DNA of 64,000 nucleotides from JAICJR01 sp963848495 (GTDB lineage: Bacteria; Actinomycetota; Thermoleophilia; Solirubrobacterales; Thermoleophilaceae), in assembly GCA_963848495.1 (NCBI GenBank), contig CAWKDV010000001.1:1-64000 (forward strand). Reading direction: 5' to 3'. The position numbers were made by a program, and so were the translations under genes. The notes beneath the pieces were generated by a model. It was not told where the DNA came from. It saw nothing but the letters and a program-made list of their open reading frames with translations, and ran no database searches. This document shows positions 16,119 through 23,622 of this stretch, one piece after another (the stretch's first letter is position 1; each line of letters opens with the position of its first letter).

Positions 16119-16802
16119 CTAGGCCGGTGCGACGGCGGTGCTCGCGCGCGAGGGGACGGTCGCGGTGGAGGCGAACCCGCGGGCGATCAGCCAGATGGCG
16201 AACGTCAGCTCGAACAATCCACCGGGGATGGCGCCGACGAGCCCGGCGCCCGCGACGCCGAACAGCTCGAGCAGTGTGCCCCCGGCGATGCACGCGTAGC
16301 CGATGAAACCCCAGACAGCTAGGAAACGCGGAACGAGTCCGGTGCGGAAGAGCAGGGCGCAGAAGAAGAGGCTTCCGATACCGAGCCCGGCCTCGGCGAT
16401 GTTGTAGAAGACGGAATTCGCGTCGATGGCGGCGGAGTCGTTGAGGACGATGAGGCTCACGACACCGATGGCCAGAACGACGCCCTCGAAGATCCGCGTG
16501 CCCAGGTAGCCCGCAGCTATAGCCTCGTTGTGGGCTCGCAGGATCGGGAACATCAGGACACCGATGCCGATCACGATTGCCGAGTTGAGCATCATCAGCG
16601 CGGTGCCGGTGACGAACAACGCGGTGGAGCCGCTGTGGTCATCGGAGCGGACGATGCCCGTCGCTATGAGGTTGCCTACGCCATAAGCCAAGAAGCCCGC
16701 AAGGAAAAGGACCCCAACGATTCGGGCGGTCCGACGCACGCTGGAGTCCGGGGGAACGACTGGCGGGGAGGTCGCGTGGTTGGAGGCGGTTATCGGGGCC
16801 AT
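16119..16802 (-). CDS. DUF4386-type integral membrane protein
   Basis: 227 aa with six predicted membrane helices, starting TARIVGVLFLAGFLAYGVGN. The middle has the family-like GYLGTRIFEGVVLAIGVVSL and FRTGLVPRFLAVWGFIGYAC. These match the general pattern of DUF4386 proteins (function unknown). A convincing codon pattern and a defined start ATG 16802. No operon partner. Confidence 0.8.
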   Translation of the reverse strand: MAPITASNHATSPPVVPPDSSVRRTARIVGVLFLAGFLAYGVGNLIATGIVRSDDHSGSTALFVTGTALMMLNSAIVIGIGVLMFPILRAHNEAIAAGYLGTRIFEGVVLAIGVVSLIVLNDSAAIDANSVFYNIAEAGLGIGSLFFCALLFRTGLVPRFLAVWGFIGYACIAGGTLLELFGVAGAGLVGAIPGGLFELTFAIWLIARGFASTATVPSRASTAVAPA

Positions 16803-17125
16803 GGTCAGTCATCCAGTCCGCACGCGAAGTGCAACGTTTGCGTCGGAAGTGGATGGTGCCCGGCAGCCGCCAGCGGCGCTTTTGACTACTACCACGAGCC
16901 AAACTACACCCGACACCCGCTGATCGCCAGTCCTCTGCTGCTTTCCATGCAAAGCAGCAGAACCTGAAGAGGCCGAACCGCGTCTCACCTGTCAACCGCC
17001 AACGCGGCTGGCGAGGGGGTTGGTGTGGTGACTGACCAGGAGCTCCCGGCGGCGCAGCCGCCGGCCTGGGCAGGCACCACACCAACCCCCTCAGCCCCCG
17101 GGCGGCAGCGCGGAAGGAAGCGCCG
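16803..17125. other. Intergenic region with structured element copy B
   Basis: No gene supported. It contains the inverted second copy of the cruciform element (17011-17094) and its conserved flank (about 16990-17010). The rest shows nothing I can name. Confidence 0.55.
17011..17094 (-). repeat. Structured element, copy B (inverted relative to copy A)
   Basis: An 18-bp perfect outer stem (GAGGGGGTTGGTGTGGTG at 17013-17030 with its complement at 17075-17092) encloses the same inner hairpin as copy A. Read on the minus strand, the inner 40 nt match copy A almost base for base (CCCAGGCCGGCGGC-GCGCCGCCGGGAGC type), while outer-stem differences are compensated on both arms. The shared sequence continues about 20 nt past the stem (CTCGCCA...GCG...GGTTG). 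Confidence 0.8.
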
Positions 17126-17467
17126 CTACTTCGAGGCGCCTGCGACGGCCCGCTGGAGCTGCGCCTTGCTCATCTTCGAGCGACCCTCGATGCCGAGCTT
17201 CTTGGCGTCGTTGTAGAGCTGGTCGCGCGTGCGGCCCTTCGGGCCTCCGCCCGACCGGAGCCCGCCACGACGGCTCGAGGAGATGTCCTGCGTGGACGTC
17301 CGCGAGCGCGTGCGCGACTCGCCCGATCGGGCCTTCTCCTTGTTGACCGTCCGCGCGGCGATCTCCTCGGCCCGGCCCTCGGAACGGCCGGCCCGCTTCT
17401 CGCTCTGCTTGACGTGTTCGTATTGACGGGCACGCTTGGTGCCCTTCTTGACTCCGCGTGGTGGCAT
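17126..17467 (-). CDS. Small basic protein, 'plasmid stabilisation' type (113 aa)
   Basis: 113 aa, very rich in Lys/Arg/Ser/Gly. It starts MPPRGVKKGTKRARQYEHVK and ends with a compact GRTRDQLYNDAKKLGIEG...MSKAQLQRAV segment that resembles a Rho N-terminal/SAP-like helical nucleic-acid-binding motif. Homologues are common in high-GC bacteria and are often labelled plasmid stabilisation protein with little evidence. DNA or RNA binding is a reasonable inference. Confidence 0.75.
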   Translation of the reverse strand: MPPRGVKKGTKRARQYEHVKQSEKRAGRSEGRAEEIAARTVNKEKARSGESRTRSRTSTQDISSSRRGGLRSGGGPKGRTRDQLYNDAKKLGIEGRSKMSKAQLQRAVAGASK

Positions 17468-17540
17468 GCGAATGGGCTACCCAGGCAGTGGCGGGAAAAA
17501 CGTGAAGGGATCGGCGCATTTGCTGGGAACTGTTTGATCG

Positions 17541-17795
17541 ATGCGCCCCTACCTCGCAACCTTCCTGGCGTCGCTGGTGCTCCTGGGCGCGACGCTGGTC
17601 CCGGCGATCGCGGGCAGGTCCGCGGCTCCCCGGGCCGCAACCGTGGCCTGCACGTCCGCACTCATCCAGGGCAAGCGCGAGTGCATCGCCCGCGGCCAGC
17701 TCTGCACCCACACGAGGCGCGCCAACCGGGACTACCGCCTGTACGGCCTCTCCTGTTCGCAGCGCGACCAGGGCGGCCGCCACCACCTGCAGTAG
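17541..17795 (+). CDS. Small secreted cysteine-containing protein (84 aa)
   Basis: 84 aa with a clear signal peptide (MRPYLATFLASLVLLGATLV, cleavage probably after AIA-G near residue 25). The mature part has four Cys (VACTSAL, RECIAR, QLCTH, LSCSQ) and a basic C-terminus, suggesting two disulfides. No family recognised. It sits just before another small gene on the same strand. Confidence 0.6.
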   Translation: MRPYLATFLASLVLLGATLVPAIAGRSAAPRAATVACTSALIQGKRECIARGQLCTHTRRANRDYRLYGLSCSQRDQGGRHHLQ

Positions 17796-17811
17796 CTAGC
17801 ATGGCGCCCCC

Positions 17812-18060
17812 ATGGACCACCGCCTCGAACAGATAGTCCTGGAGACCGACCGCTGGCGCATCGAGGGCAACCTCACGCTGCCGCGCGAGGGCTATCGCAG
17901 CCGACTGTCGGACTTCGTGAACCAGCGGGACCGCGAGTTCTTCTCGATCCAGGACGCCACGCTGATCGCGCTCGACTCGCCGAACGAGGTGCAGCAGCGC
18001 GCGTTCCTCATGGTGGCCAGGCGGCACATCCGCCTGATTGCGCCGGTTACTCCGGAGTGA
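17812..18060 (+). CDS. Conserved small protein of unknown function (82 aa)
   Basis: 82 aa, starting MDHRLEQIVLETDRWRIEGN with TLPREGYRSRLSDFVNQRDR and ending in RHIRLIAPVTPE. This pattern (a short beta-rich protein with a conserved LP-EGY-SRLSD-LN stretch) occurs in many actinobacterial genomes as an unnamed family. Its end overlaps the convergent SDR gene by 14 bp. Confidence 0.75.
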   Translation: MDHRLEQIVLETDRWRIEGNLTLPREGYRSRLSDFVNQRDREFFSIQDATLIALDSPNEVQQRAFLMVARRHIRLIAPVTPE

Positions 18061-18796
18061 CGTAGGCCCCGGACAGGCCGCCGTCGACCAGGAAGGTCGA
18101 CCCGGTGACGTAGGACGACTCATCCGAGGCGAGGAACAGCGCCCCGTTGGCGATCTCGCGTGCCTGCGCGAAGCGGCCCATCGGCAGGTGGACGAGCCGG
18201 CGCGCGGCAGCGGCCTGGTCGTTCGCGTAGAGCTCCCGCAGCAGCGGCGTGTCGACCGGGCCGGGGCAGAGCGCGTTGACGCGCACGCCGCGGCGGGCGA
18301 ACTCCACGCCCAGTTCGCGCGAAAGGGCGAGCACTCCGCCCTTGGAGGCCGTGTAGGAGATCTGCGAGGTCGCGGCGCCCATGACGGCCACGAACGAGGC
18401 TGTGTTGATCACGGAGCCGCCGCCGCGCTCGAGCAGGTGCGGGATCCCGTGCTTGCAGCAGAGGAAGACGCTCTTCAGGTTCACGTCCTGCACTCGCTGC
18501 CAGGCCTCGAACGTGGTATCGAGCACCGAGGCGTCGTCGTTCGGCGAGATGCCCGCGTTGTTGAACAGCACGTCGATCCCGCCGAGCTCCTCGCGCGCGC
18601 GTGCGTACATCCCGGCCACCTCCTGCTCGTCGGTGACGTCCGCCTGGATGGCGAGATCGCCGGCCGCGCCTTCGATCAGGTCCACGCCCACGACCTGGGC
18701 GCCCTCGGCCTGGAAGACCTTCGCCGTCTCGGCGCCGATGCCGCTCGCGGCGCCCGTGATCACGCACACCTTCCCGTCCAGTCGGCCCATGCTCAC
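18047..18796 (-). CDS. SDR-family oxidoreductase
   Basis: 249 aa from GTG 18796 (ATG 18790 is an alternative). Classical SDR: cofactor motif TGAASGIG near residue 14, NNAG near 85, catalytic Ser in NTASFV and YTASKGG (Tyr/Lys) near 150-154, then CPGPVDTPLL. It is the last gene of a minus-strand operon with GS-like, puuD-like and aldehyde dehydrogenase genes, and its start overlaps the aldehyde dehydrogenase stop. The substrate is unknown; an alcohol or keto step linked to amine breakdown is plausible. Confidence 0.88.
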   Translation of the reverse strand: MSMGRLDGKVCVITGAASGIGAETAKVFQAEGAQVVGVDLIEGAAGDLAIQADVTDEQEVAGMYARAREELGGIDVLFNNAGISPNDDASVLDTTFEAWQRVQDVNLKSVFLCCKHGIPHLLERGGGSVINTASFVAVMGAATSQISYTASKGGVLALSRELGVEFARRGVRVNALCPGPVDTPLLRELYANDQAAAARRLVHLPMGRFAQAREIANGALFLASDESSYVTGSTFLVDGGLSGAYVTPE

Positions 18797-20151
18797 TCCG
18801 TCGCGTAGTAGACGTTCTTGACTTCGGTGTAGTGCTCGAGCGCGTGCGGGCCGAGCTCCCGCCCCACGCCGGACTGCTTGAAGCCGCCGAAGGGCGTGGA
18901 CACGCGCACCGAGGTGTTCGAGTTGATCGAGAGGACGCCGGTGTCGATCTCACGCGCCACGCGCAGCGCCTTGGCGCCGTCGCGCGTCCAGACCGAGCCC
19001 GACAGCCCGTAGATCGTGTCGTTGGCGAGGCGCACCGCCTCCTCCTCGCTGGAGAACGGGATCACGACAGCGACCGGGCCGAATATCTCCTCGCGCGCGG
19101 CGCGGTCGTCGTTCGACACCGGGCAGAGGACGGTCGGTGGGAACCAGAAGCCGGGCCCGTCCGGCGCGCTGCCGCGAATCGCGACCGGGGCGTCGTCGGG
19201 CACGAAGGAGGAGACGGTCTCGCGCTGACCCGCGGAGATCAGCGGTCCCATCTGCGTTTCGGGGTCGAGCGGGTCGCCGACGCGCAGCGCCTCCACGGCT
19301 TCCTCGAGCGTCGACATGAAGCTGTCGAGGACCGGGCGCTCGACGAGGATGCGGGAACGAGCGCAGCAGTCCTGGCCGGCGTTGCCGAAGACGGCGAAGG
19401 GAGCGACCGACGCCGCCTTCTCCACGTCGGCGTCCGCGAAGACGATGCTCGCCGACTTGCCGCCGAGCTCGAGCGTGACGCGCTTGATCGTGGCGGCGGC
19501 TCCCTCGGCGATCCGCCGCCCCACCTCGGTGGAGCCGGTGAACGCGACCTTGGCCACATCCGGGTGCTCGACGAGGCGCTGGCCGCAGACGCGGCCCGGG
19601 CCGGCCACGACGTTGACCACACCCTCGGGCAGCCCCGCCTCGAGCGCGATCTTCTCGAACTCGAGTGCGGTGAGCGGCGTGAGCTCCGCCGGCTTGAGCA
19701 CGAGCGTGTTGCCGGCGGCGAGGGCGGGCGCCATCTTCCAGGAGGCGATCGTGAGCGGGAAGTTCCAGGGCACGATCAGCGCGACCACGCCGAGCGGCTC
19801 GCGGAAGGTCATGTCCACGCCACCTGAGACCGGGATCGTGTCGCCGAGCAGCCGCTCGGGCGCGCCCGCGTAGTAGCGGAAGGTCTCGACCACCATGCCC
19901 ATCTCGCCGCGCGCGTCGGCGATCGGCTTGCCGGCGTTGCGGGCCTCGAGCTGAGCGAGCTCCTCCTGGCGCTCCTCGAGCCCATTGGCCAGGTCGTGCA
20001 GCATCCGCGAGCGGCCCGACGGCGTGACGGCGCGCCAGGCGGGGAACGCCGCGCGGGCGCGCTCCACCGCGGCGTCGGTCTCCTCCACGCCGGCGGAGGG
20101 CAGTTCGGCGAGCGTCTGCTCGGTGGCCGGCTCGAGAACGGTGATCGTCAC
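18793..20151 (-). CDS. NAD(P)-dependent aldehyde dehydrogenase (PuuC-like)
   Basis: 452 aa. ALDH hallmarks: PWNFPLTIASWKMAPALAAG, VLKPAELTPLTALEFEKIAL, AFTGSTEVGRRIAEGA, LELGGKSASIVFADAD (general base Glu) and GQDCCARSRILVERP (catalytic Cys near residue 267), with the C-terminal PFGGFKQSGVGRELG. It overlaps the stop of the puuD-like gene by 4 nt. In a glutamine-synthetase-like/puuD context its likely substrate is a gamma-glutamyl-aminoaldehyde or related omega-aminoaldehyde. Confidence 0.92.
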   Translation of the reverse strand: MTITVLEPATEQTLAELPSAGVEETDAAVERARAAFPAWRAVTPSGRSRMLHDLANGLEERQEELAQLEARNAGKPIADARGEMGMVVETFRYYAGAPERLLGDTIPVSGGVDMTFREPLGVVALIVPWNFPLTIASWKMAPALAAGNTLVLKPAELTPLTALEFEKIALEAGLPEGVVNVVAGPGRVCGQRLVEHPDVAKVAFTGSTEVGRRIAEGAAATIKRVTLELGGKSASIVFADADVEKAASVAPFAVFGNAGQDCCARSRILVERPVLDSFMSTLEEAVEALRVGDPLDPETQMGPLISAGQRETVSSFVPDDAPVAIRGSAPDGPGFWFPPTVLCPVSNDDRAAREEIFGPVAVVIPFSSEEEAVRLANDTIYGLSGSVWTRDGAKALRVAREIDTGVLSINSNTSVRVSTPFGGFKQSGVGRELGPHALEHYTEVKNVYYATE

Positions 20152-20864
20152 GCTGCGCTCCTCAGGCTCGCCAGCACCTCTTCCACGAACGCCGCGACGA
20201 GGCGGCTCTCCTCGTCCTCCTCCGGATGCCAGAGGACGCCGAGCGCAAAGCGCCGCTCCGGTGCCTCAACGGCCTCCACCTCGCCATCGTCCGCCCGCCC
20301 GGTGACCACGAGCCCGTCCCCGATCCGCTCGACGCCCTGGTGGTGGTGCGACTTCACCGCGTGGCGCTGCTCCCCGGCGGACCGCTCTGCCAACGAGCCC
20401 GGCTCGAGGTCGACCTCGTGGTCGCCGAAGACGCCCGGCGTGTGCCGGTGCAGCTCGACGTTGTCCACGTGTTGAATCAGCGTGCCGCCGGCCGCGACGT
20501 TCATGATCTGCATGCCGCGGCAGATCCCCAGCAGCGGCATGTCGCGCTCAAGCGCCCGCCGCGCGAGCGCCACCTCGAAGTCATCGCGCTGTGGGGTGGT
20601 GTGCGTGGTGACCTCCTCGCGCTCGGCGCCGTAGCTGGCCGGATCGACATCGGTGCCGCCCACGAGCAGGAGGCCGTCGATCAGATCGAGCAGCTCGTCG
20701 GGCTCCGCCTGCTCATCGGGCGGCAGCAGGACCGCGAGCGCACCGGCGCTCTGGACGGCGCGAACGTAGGACCAGCCCATCAGCGCGATCGGCCAGTCGC
20801 GCCACGAGGCCCAGCTCGCACGCTCAACCGGCGTGGGAAGCCCGATGACGGGGCGTGGGCTCAA
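20148..20864 (-). CDS. puuD: Class I glutamine amidotransferase-like gamma-glutamyl hydrolase
   Basis: 238 aa from TTG 20864, which overlaps the upstream GS-like stop as TTGA; no ATG or GTG fits between, so TTG is the likely start. It begins LSPRPVIGLPTPVERA. The catalytic Cys is in LLGICRGMQIMNVAAGGTL and the His-Glu pair in VLWHPEEDEE, as in peptidase C26 enzymes that hydrolyse gamma-glutamyl-GABA. Expected role: release of glutamate from the gamma-glutamyl intermediate made by the GS-like ligase. Confidence 0.88.
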   Translation of the reverse strand: MSPRPVIGLPTPVERASWASWRDWPIALMGWSYVRAVQSAGALAVLLPPDEQAEPDELLDLIDGLLLVGGTDVDPASYGAEREEVTTHTTPQRDDFEVALARRALERDMPLLGICRGMQIMNVAAGGTLIQHVDNVELHRHTPGVFGDHEVDLEPGSLAERSAGEQRHAVKSHHHQGVERIGDGLVVTGRADDGEVEAVEAPERRFALGVLWHPEEDEESRLVAAFVEEVLASLRSAA

Positions 20865-22195
20865 AGCCGCTCGAAGCCGCGGTACAGCTCCCAATCCGTC
20901 ACCGCGGACTCGAACGCCTCGAGCTCGATGCGCGCGCGGTTGAGGTAGTGGTCCACCACGTCCTGGCCGAACGCGTCGCGCGCGAGCTGGCTGCCGGCCA
21001 GCAGGTCGCGCGCCTCGTACATCGTGCCGGGCACCGTGGGCTTGTCCGAGTCGTACGCGTTGCCCTCGAACGCAGGCTCGAGCTCGAGCTTGTTGTCGAT
21101 CCCGTTGAGCCCGGCGGCGATCATCGCCGCGATCGCCAGGTACGGGTTGACGTCGGCTCCCGCCAGGCGGTTCTCCACCCGACGCGAGTGCCCGTGCCCG
21201 ACCACGCGCATCGAGCAGGTGCGGTTGTCGTGGCCCCAGGCCACGGCTGTCGGGGCGAACGAGCCCTTGGCGAAGCGCTTGTACGAGTTGATGTGCGGCG
21301 CGTACATCAGCGTGAGCTCGCGCAGCCCGGCGAGCTGGCCGGCCACGAAGCTCTCGAACACTCCGTCGTCCGGGGCGAACAGGTTGGTGCCGTCCTCGCG
21401 CGCGAGCGACAGGTGGATGTGGCAAGAGTTGCCCTCGCGCTCGTTGAACTTGGCCATGTAGGTGATCGCATAGCCCTCCTGGGATGCGATCTCCTTGGCG
21501 CCGCTCTTGTAGATCACGTGGTTGTCGGCGCTGGTGAGCGCGTCGGAGTAGCGGAAGTTGATCTCGTGCTGGCCGAAGTTGCACTCGCCCTTCGAGTTCT
21601 CGACGGCCATGCCCGCGCCCATCATCGAGTTGCGGATGCGGCGGATCAGCGGCTCGAGCCGGGCGGTGCCGATCATCGAGTAGTCGACGTTGTAGAGGTT
21701 GCCGGGCTCGAGGTCGCGGTAGCCCTTCTTCCAGGCCTCCTCGTAGGTATCGAGGAAGACGATGAACTCGAGCTCGGTGCCGGCCATCGCGGCCCAGCCG
21801 CGCTCCTCGAGGCGGCGGAGCTGCCTGCGCAGGATCTGCCGCGGCGACGCCAGGACATCGCTGCCGTCCTCCCACTCGAGGTCGGCCATCAGCATCACCG
21901 TCGCCTCGTGCCAGGGCACCGGGCGCAGCGTGTCGAAGTCCGGCTTCATCACGAAGTCCCCGTAACCAAGGTCCCAGCTGGACATCCCGTAGCCCTCGAC
22001 CGTGTTCATGTCGACGTCGACGGCGAGCAGGTAGTTGCAGCCCTCGGCGCCGTGCTCCACCACCTCGTGGAGGAAGTGGGAGGAGGTGAGCCGCTTGCCC
22101 TGCAAGCGGCCCTCCATGTCGGCGATCACGAGCAGCACGGTGTCGACCGTGCCGTCCGCGTGTGCCTTCTTGAGCTCCTCGAGAGTCACGCCCAC
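20861..22195 (-). CDS. Glutamine synthetase-like gamma-glutamyl-amine ligase
   Basis: 444 aa, GS type without the adenylylation site of GlnA. Motifs: MAGTELEFIVFLDTYEEAWK, ECNFGQHEINFRYSDAL, EGNSCHIHLSLAREDGTNLF and AGADVNPYLAIAAMIAAGL. Together with the puuD-like and aldehyde dehydrogenase genes this suggests gamma-glutamylation of a polyamine or monoamine (PuuA/GlnA3-GlnA4 type), not nitrogen assimilation. It starts at ATG 22195, 6 nt after the usp stop, so it is cotranscribed with the stress protein gene. Confidence 0.88.
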   Translation of the reverse strand: MGVTLEELKKAHADGTVDTVLLVIADMEGRLQGKRLTSSHFLHEVVEHGAEGCNYLLAVDVDMNTVEGYGMSSWDLGYGDFVMKPDFDTLRPVPWHEATVMLMADLEWEDGSDVLASPRQILRRQLRRLEERGWAAMAGTELEFIVFLDTYEEAWKKGYRDLEPGNLYNVDYSMIGTARLEPLIRRIRNSMMGAGMAVENSKGECNFGQHEINFRYSDALTSADNHVIYKSGAKEIASQEGYAITYMAKFNEREGNSCHIHLSLAREDGTNLFAPDDGVFESFVAGQLAGLRELTLMYAPHINSYKRFAKGSFAPTAVAWGHDNRTCSMRVVGHGHSRRVENRLAGADVNPYLAIAAMIAAGLNGIDNKLELEPAFEGNAYDSDKPTVPGTMYEARDLLAGSQLARDAFGQDVVDHYLNRARIELEAFESAVTDWELYRGFERL

Positions 22196-22201
22196 ATGAC
22201 C

Positions 22202-22627
22202 TTACTCAGCGGGCGGTACCGCCATCACGGGCCGGTGGGCGATGTGGAGCAGGCGCTGCGTGACGCTGCCCAGCACGAGCCCGGCGAGCGGCGCATGGCC
22301 GCGCGTGCCCACCACGATCAGGTCGGCGCCGACGCTGTCGGCAATGTCGACGATCGCCCGCGCGGGGCCCCCGAGCACGGACACGGAGGTCTCGACGGAC
22401 GCGTCGATGCCCTCGCCCTTCATCTCATCCGCCCTGTCCTGCACGCGCTTGCGGATCGAGTCCTCGTCGGCAAACACGGGGCTCGCGCCGCCCTTGCCCA
22501 CGATGCGCTCCTCGATGTGCGCGATCACGAGCTTCGCCCCGTCCCGCTTCGCGAGCTCCTTCGCCACCGGAATGGCAAGCTCGGCGCTGTCGGAACCGTC
22601 GAGGCCCAGCACGATTGTCTTGAACAC
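22202..22627 (-). CDS. Universal stress protein (UspA family)
   Basis: 141 aa. It begins MFKTIVLGLDGSDSAELAIP and ends with the ATP-binding signature GTRGHAPLAGLVLGSVTQRL (G-2x-G-9x-G-S pattern). ATG 22627 follows AAGGAGGGAAGG, a very strong ribosome site. It is the first gene of the minus-strand operon running to 18047. Why a stress protein leads an amine-catabolic operon is not evident. Confidence 0.92.
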   Translation of the reverse strand: MFKTIVLGLDGSDSAELAIPVAKELAKRDGAKLVIAHIEERIVGKGGASPVFADEDSIRKRVQDRADEMKGEGIDASVETSVSVLGGPARAIVDIADSVGADLIVVGTRGHAPLAGLVLGSVTQRLLHIAHRPVMAVPPAE

Positions 22628-22690
22628 CTTCCCTCCTTGGGGGGCTGGCCGATTGGTCTGGTGCCCTTACCTTTGCGGAGGCGACGTTAA

Positions 22691-22706
22691 GGCAAGGCGC
22701 CTTGCC
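22691..22706. promoter_or_regulatory. 16-bp perfect palindrome upstream of usp (possible GntR operator or terminator)
   Basis: GGCAAGGCGCCTTGCC is a perfect palindrome in the 82-bp gap between the GntR gene stop and the usp start. It could be an operator for the neighbouring FadR-type regulator or a hairpin ending the regulator transcript. A separate ATTGGTCTGGT near 22653 resembles part of a GntR-type half-site. No T-tract follows, which favours an operator. Confidence 0.45.
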
Positions 22707-22709
22707 GGG

Positions 22710-23444
22710 TCAAGCCGACGCCTCGGAGTGAGGCATCAGGCCGACCAGGATGTGCTCCGTGCCGACCAGGTGCGCGCGCACGATCGTCACCGCGGCGGCC
22801 ACGTCACGCCGCTCGAGGGCACGCACCAGGTCGCGGTGCTGGTCGTTCGAGCGCGCCAGCACCTCGTCGGGGTGCGCGATCAGCGCGATCAGCTCGCTCA
22901 TCTGTCCCTGCACCTCTGTCATCGCCGCCACCAGGCGCGGCGATTGCGACGCCTCGGCGAGCGCGATGTGGAAGCGGATGTCCGCGAGCCGGTAGGGGTC
23001 GAACGGCGGGTTGGAGAGGCCGGCCATCGTGTCCACCAGCTCGGTCATCGCGGCCAGATTCTCCTCGCCGCGCCGCTCGCAGGCCAGCGCGGCGGCGCCG
23101 GCCTCGACCGCCACCCGATAGTCGAGCACCCCGCGCATCCAGTCCTCGTCCGGGCGCTCGTCGGGCCCGATCGTGAGCGGTGGCGACTCGGCCACGAACG
23201 TGCCGCCGCCGCGGCCGCGGTGCGCTACCAAGAGGCCGCTCTGCACGAGCGTGTTGAGCGCCTGGCGCAGGGTCGAGCGCGAGATGCCGAGCTCCTCGGC
23301 CAGGTCGCGCTCAGCGGGCAGCCGGCTGCCGGGCGACAGCAGGCCAAGCTTGATCGCTGTCCCGAGGCGCTCGACCGTCTCCTCGAAGGTCGTCGGGGGC
23401 TGGACCGGCTCGAAGATCGCTGCCACTGCCGCGCTGCGATCCAT
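22710..23444 (-). CDS. GntR-family regulator, FadR/FCD subfamily
   Basis: 244 aa from ATG 23444 (a TTG at 23453 is possible). N-terminal winged helix: LSPGSRLPAERDLAEELGIS and RSTLRQALNTLVQSGLL. C-terminal all-helical FCD domain with the metal-ligand pattern RFHIALAEASQS and NDQHRDLVRAL. It is placed directly upstream of, and in line with, the usp-GS-puuD-aldehyde dehydrogenase-SDR operon, which it most likely controls in response to an operon metabolite. Confidence 0.88.
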   Translation of the reverse strand: MDRSAAVAAIFEPVQPPTTFEETVERLGTAIKLGLLSPGSRLPAERDLAEELGISRSTLRQALNTLVQSGLLVAHRGRGGGTFVAESPPLTIGPDERPDEDWMRGVLDYRVAVEAGAAALACERRGEENLAAMTELVDTMAGLSNPPFDPYRLADIRFHIALAEASQSPRLVAAMTEVQGQMSELIALIAHPDEVLARSNDQHRDLVRALERRDVAAAVTIVRAHLVGTEHILVGLMPHSEASA

Positions 23445-23622
23445 AAGAGGCAAAGGTACTCGGAGCGGCCCATTGGAACAACGTCTTGCGCTTTAACAAG
23501 TGGGCGCAAAGACACTCTCAAGATTCTCGCGCGGCCTTGAGAGAGGTTTCGGCGGCTTAGAACAAACGTCCAAGCCCTGTTGCAGAGCTAAGCGCCTGCC
23601 CCGGGCGGAGCGATGCACCCCT

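Noticed and set aside
20855..22690. Long plus-strand frame (611 codons) opposite the GS-like and usp genes
   Set aside because: It is the antisense shadow of two clear genes; its Arg/His/Val-rich composition has no family-like blocks. Similar shadows at 51116-53356, 38762-40639 and 28679-30367 were rejected for the same reason.
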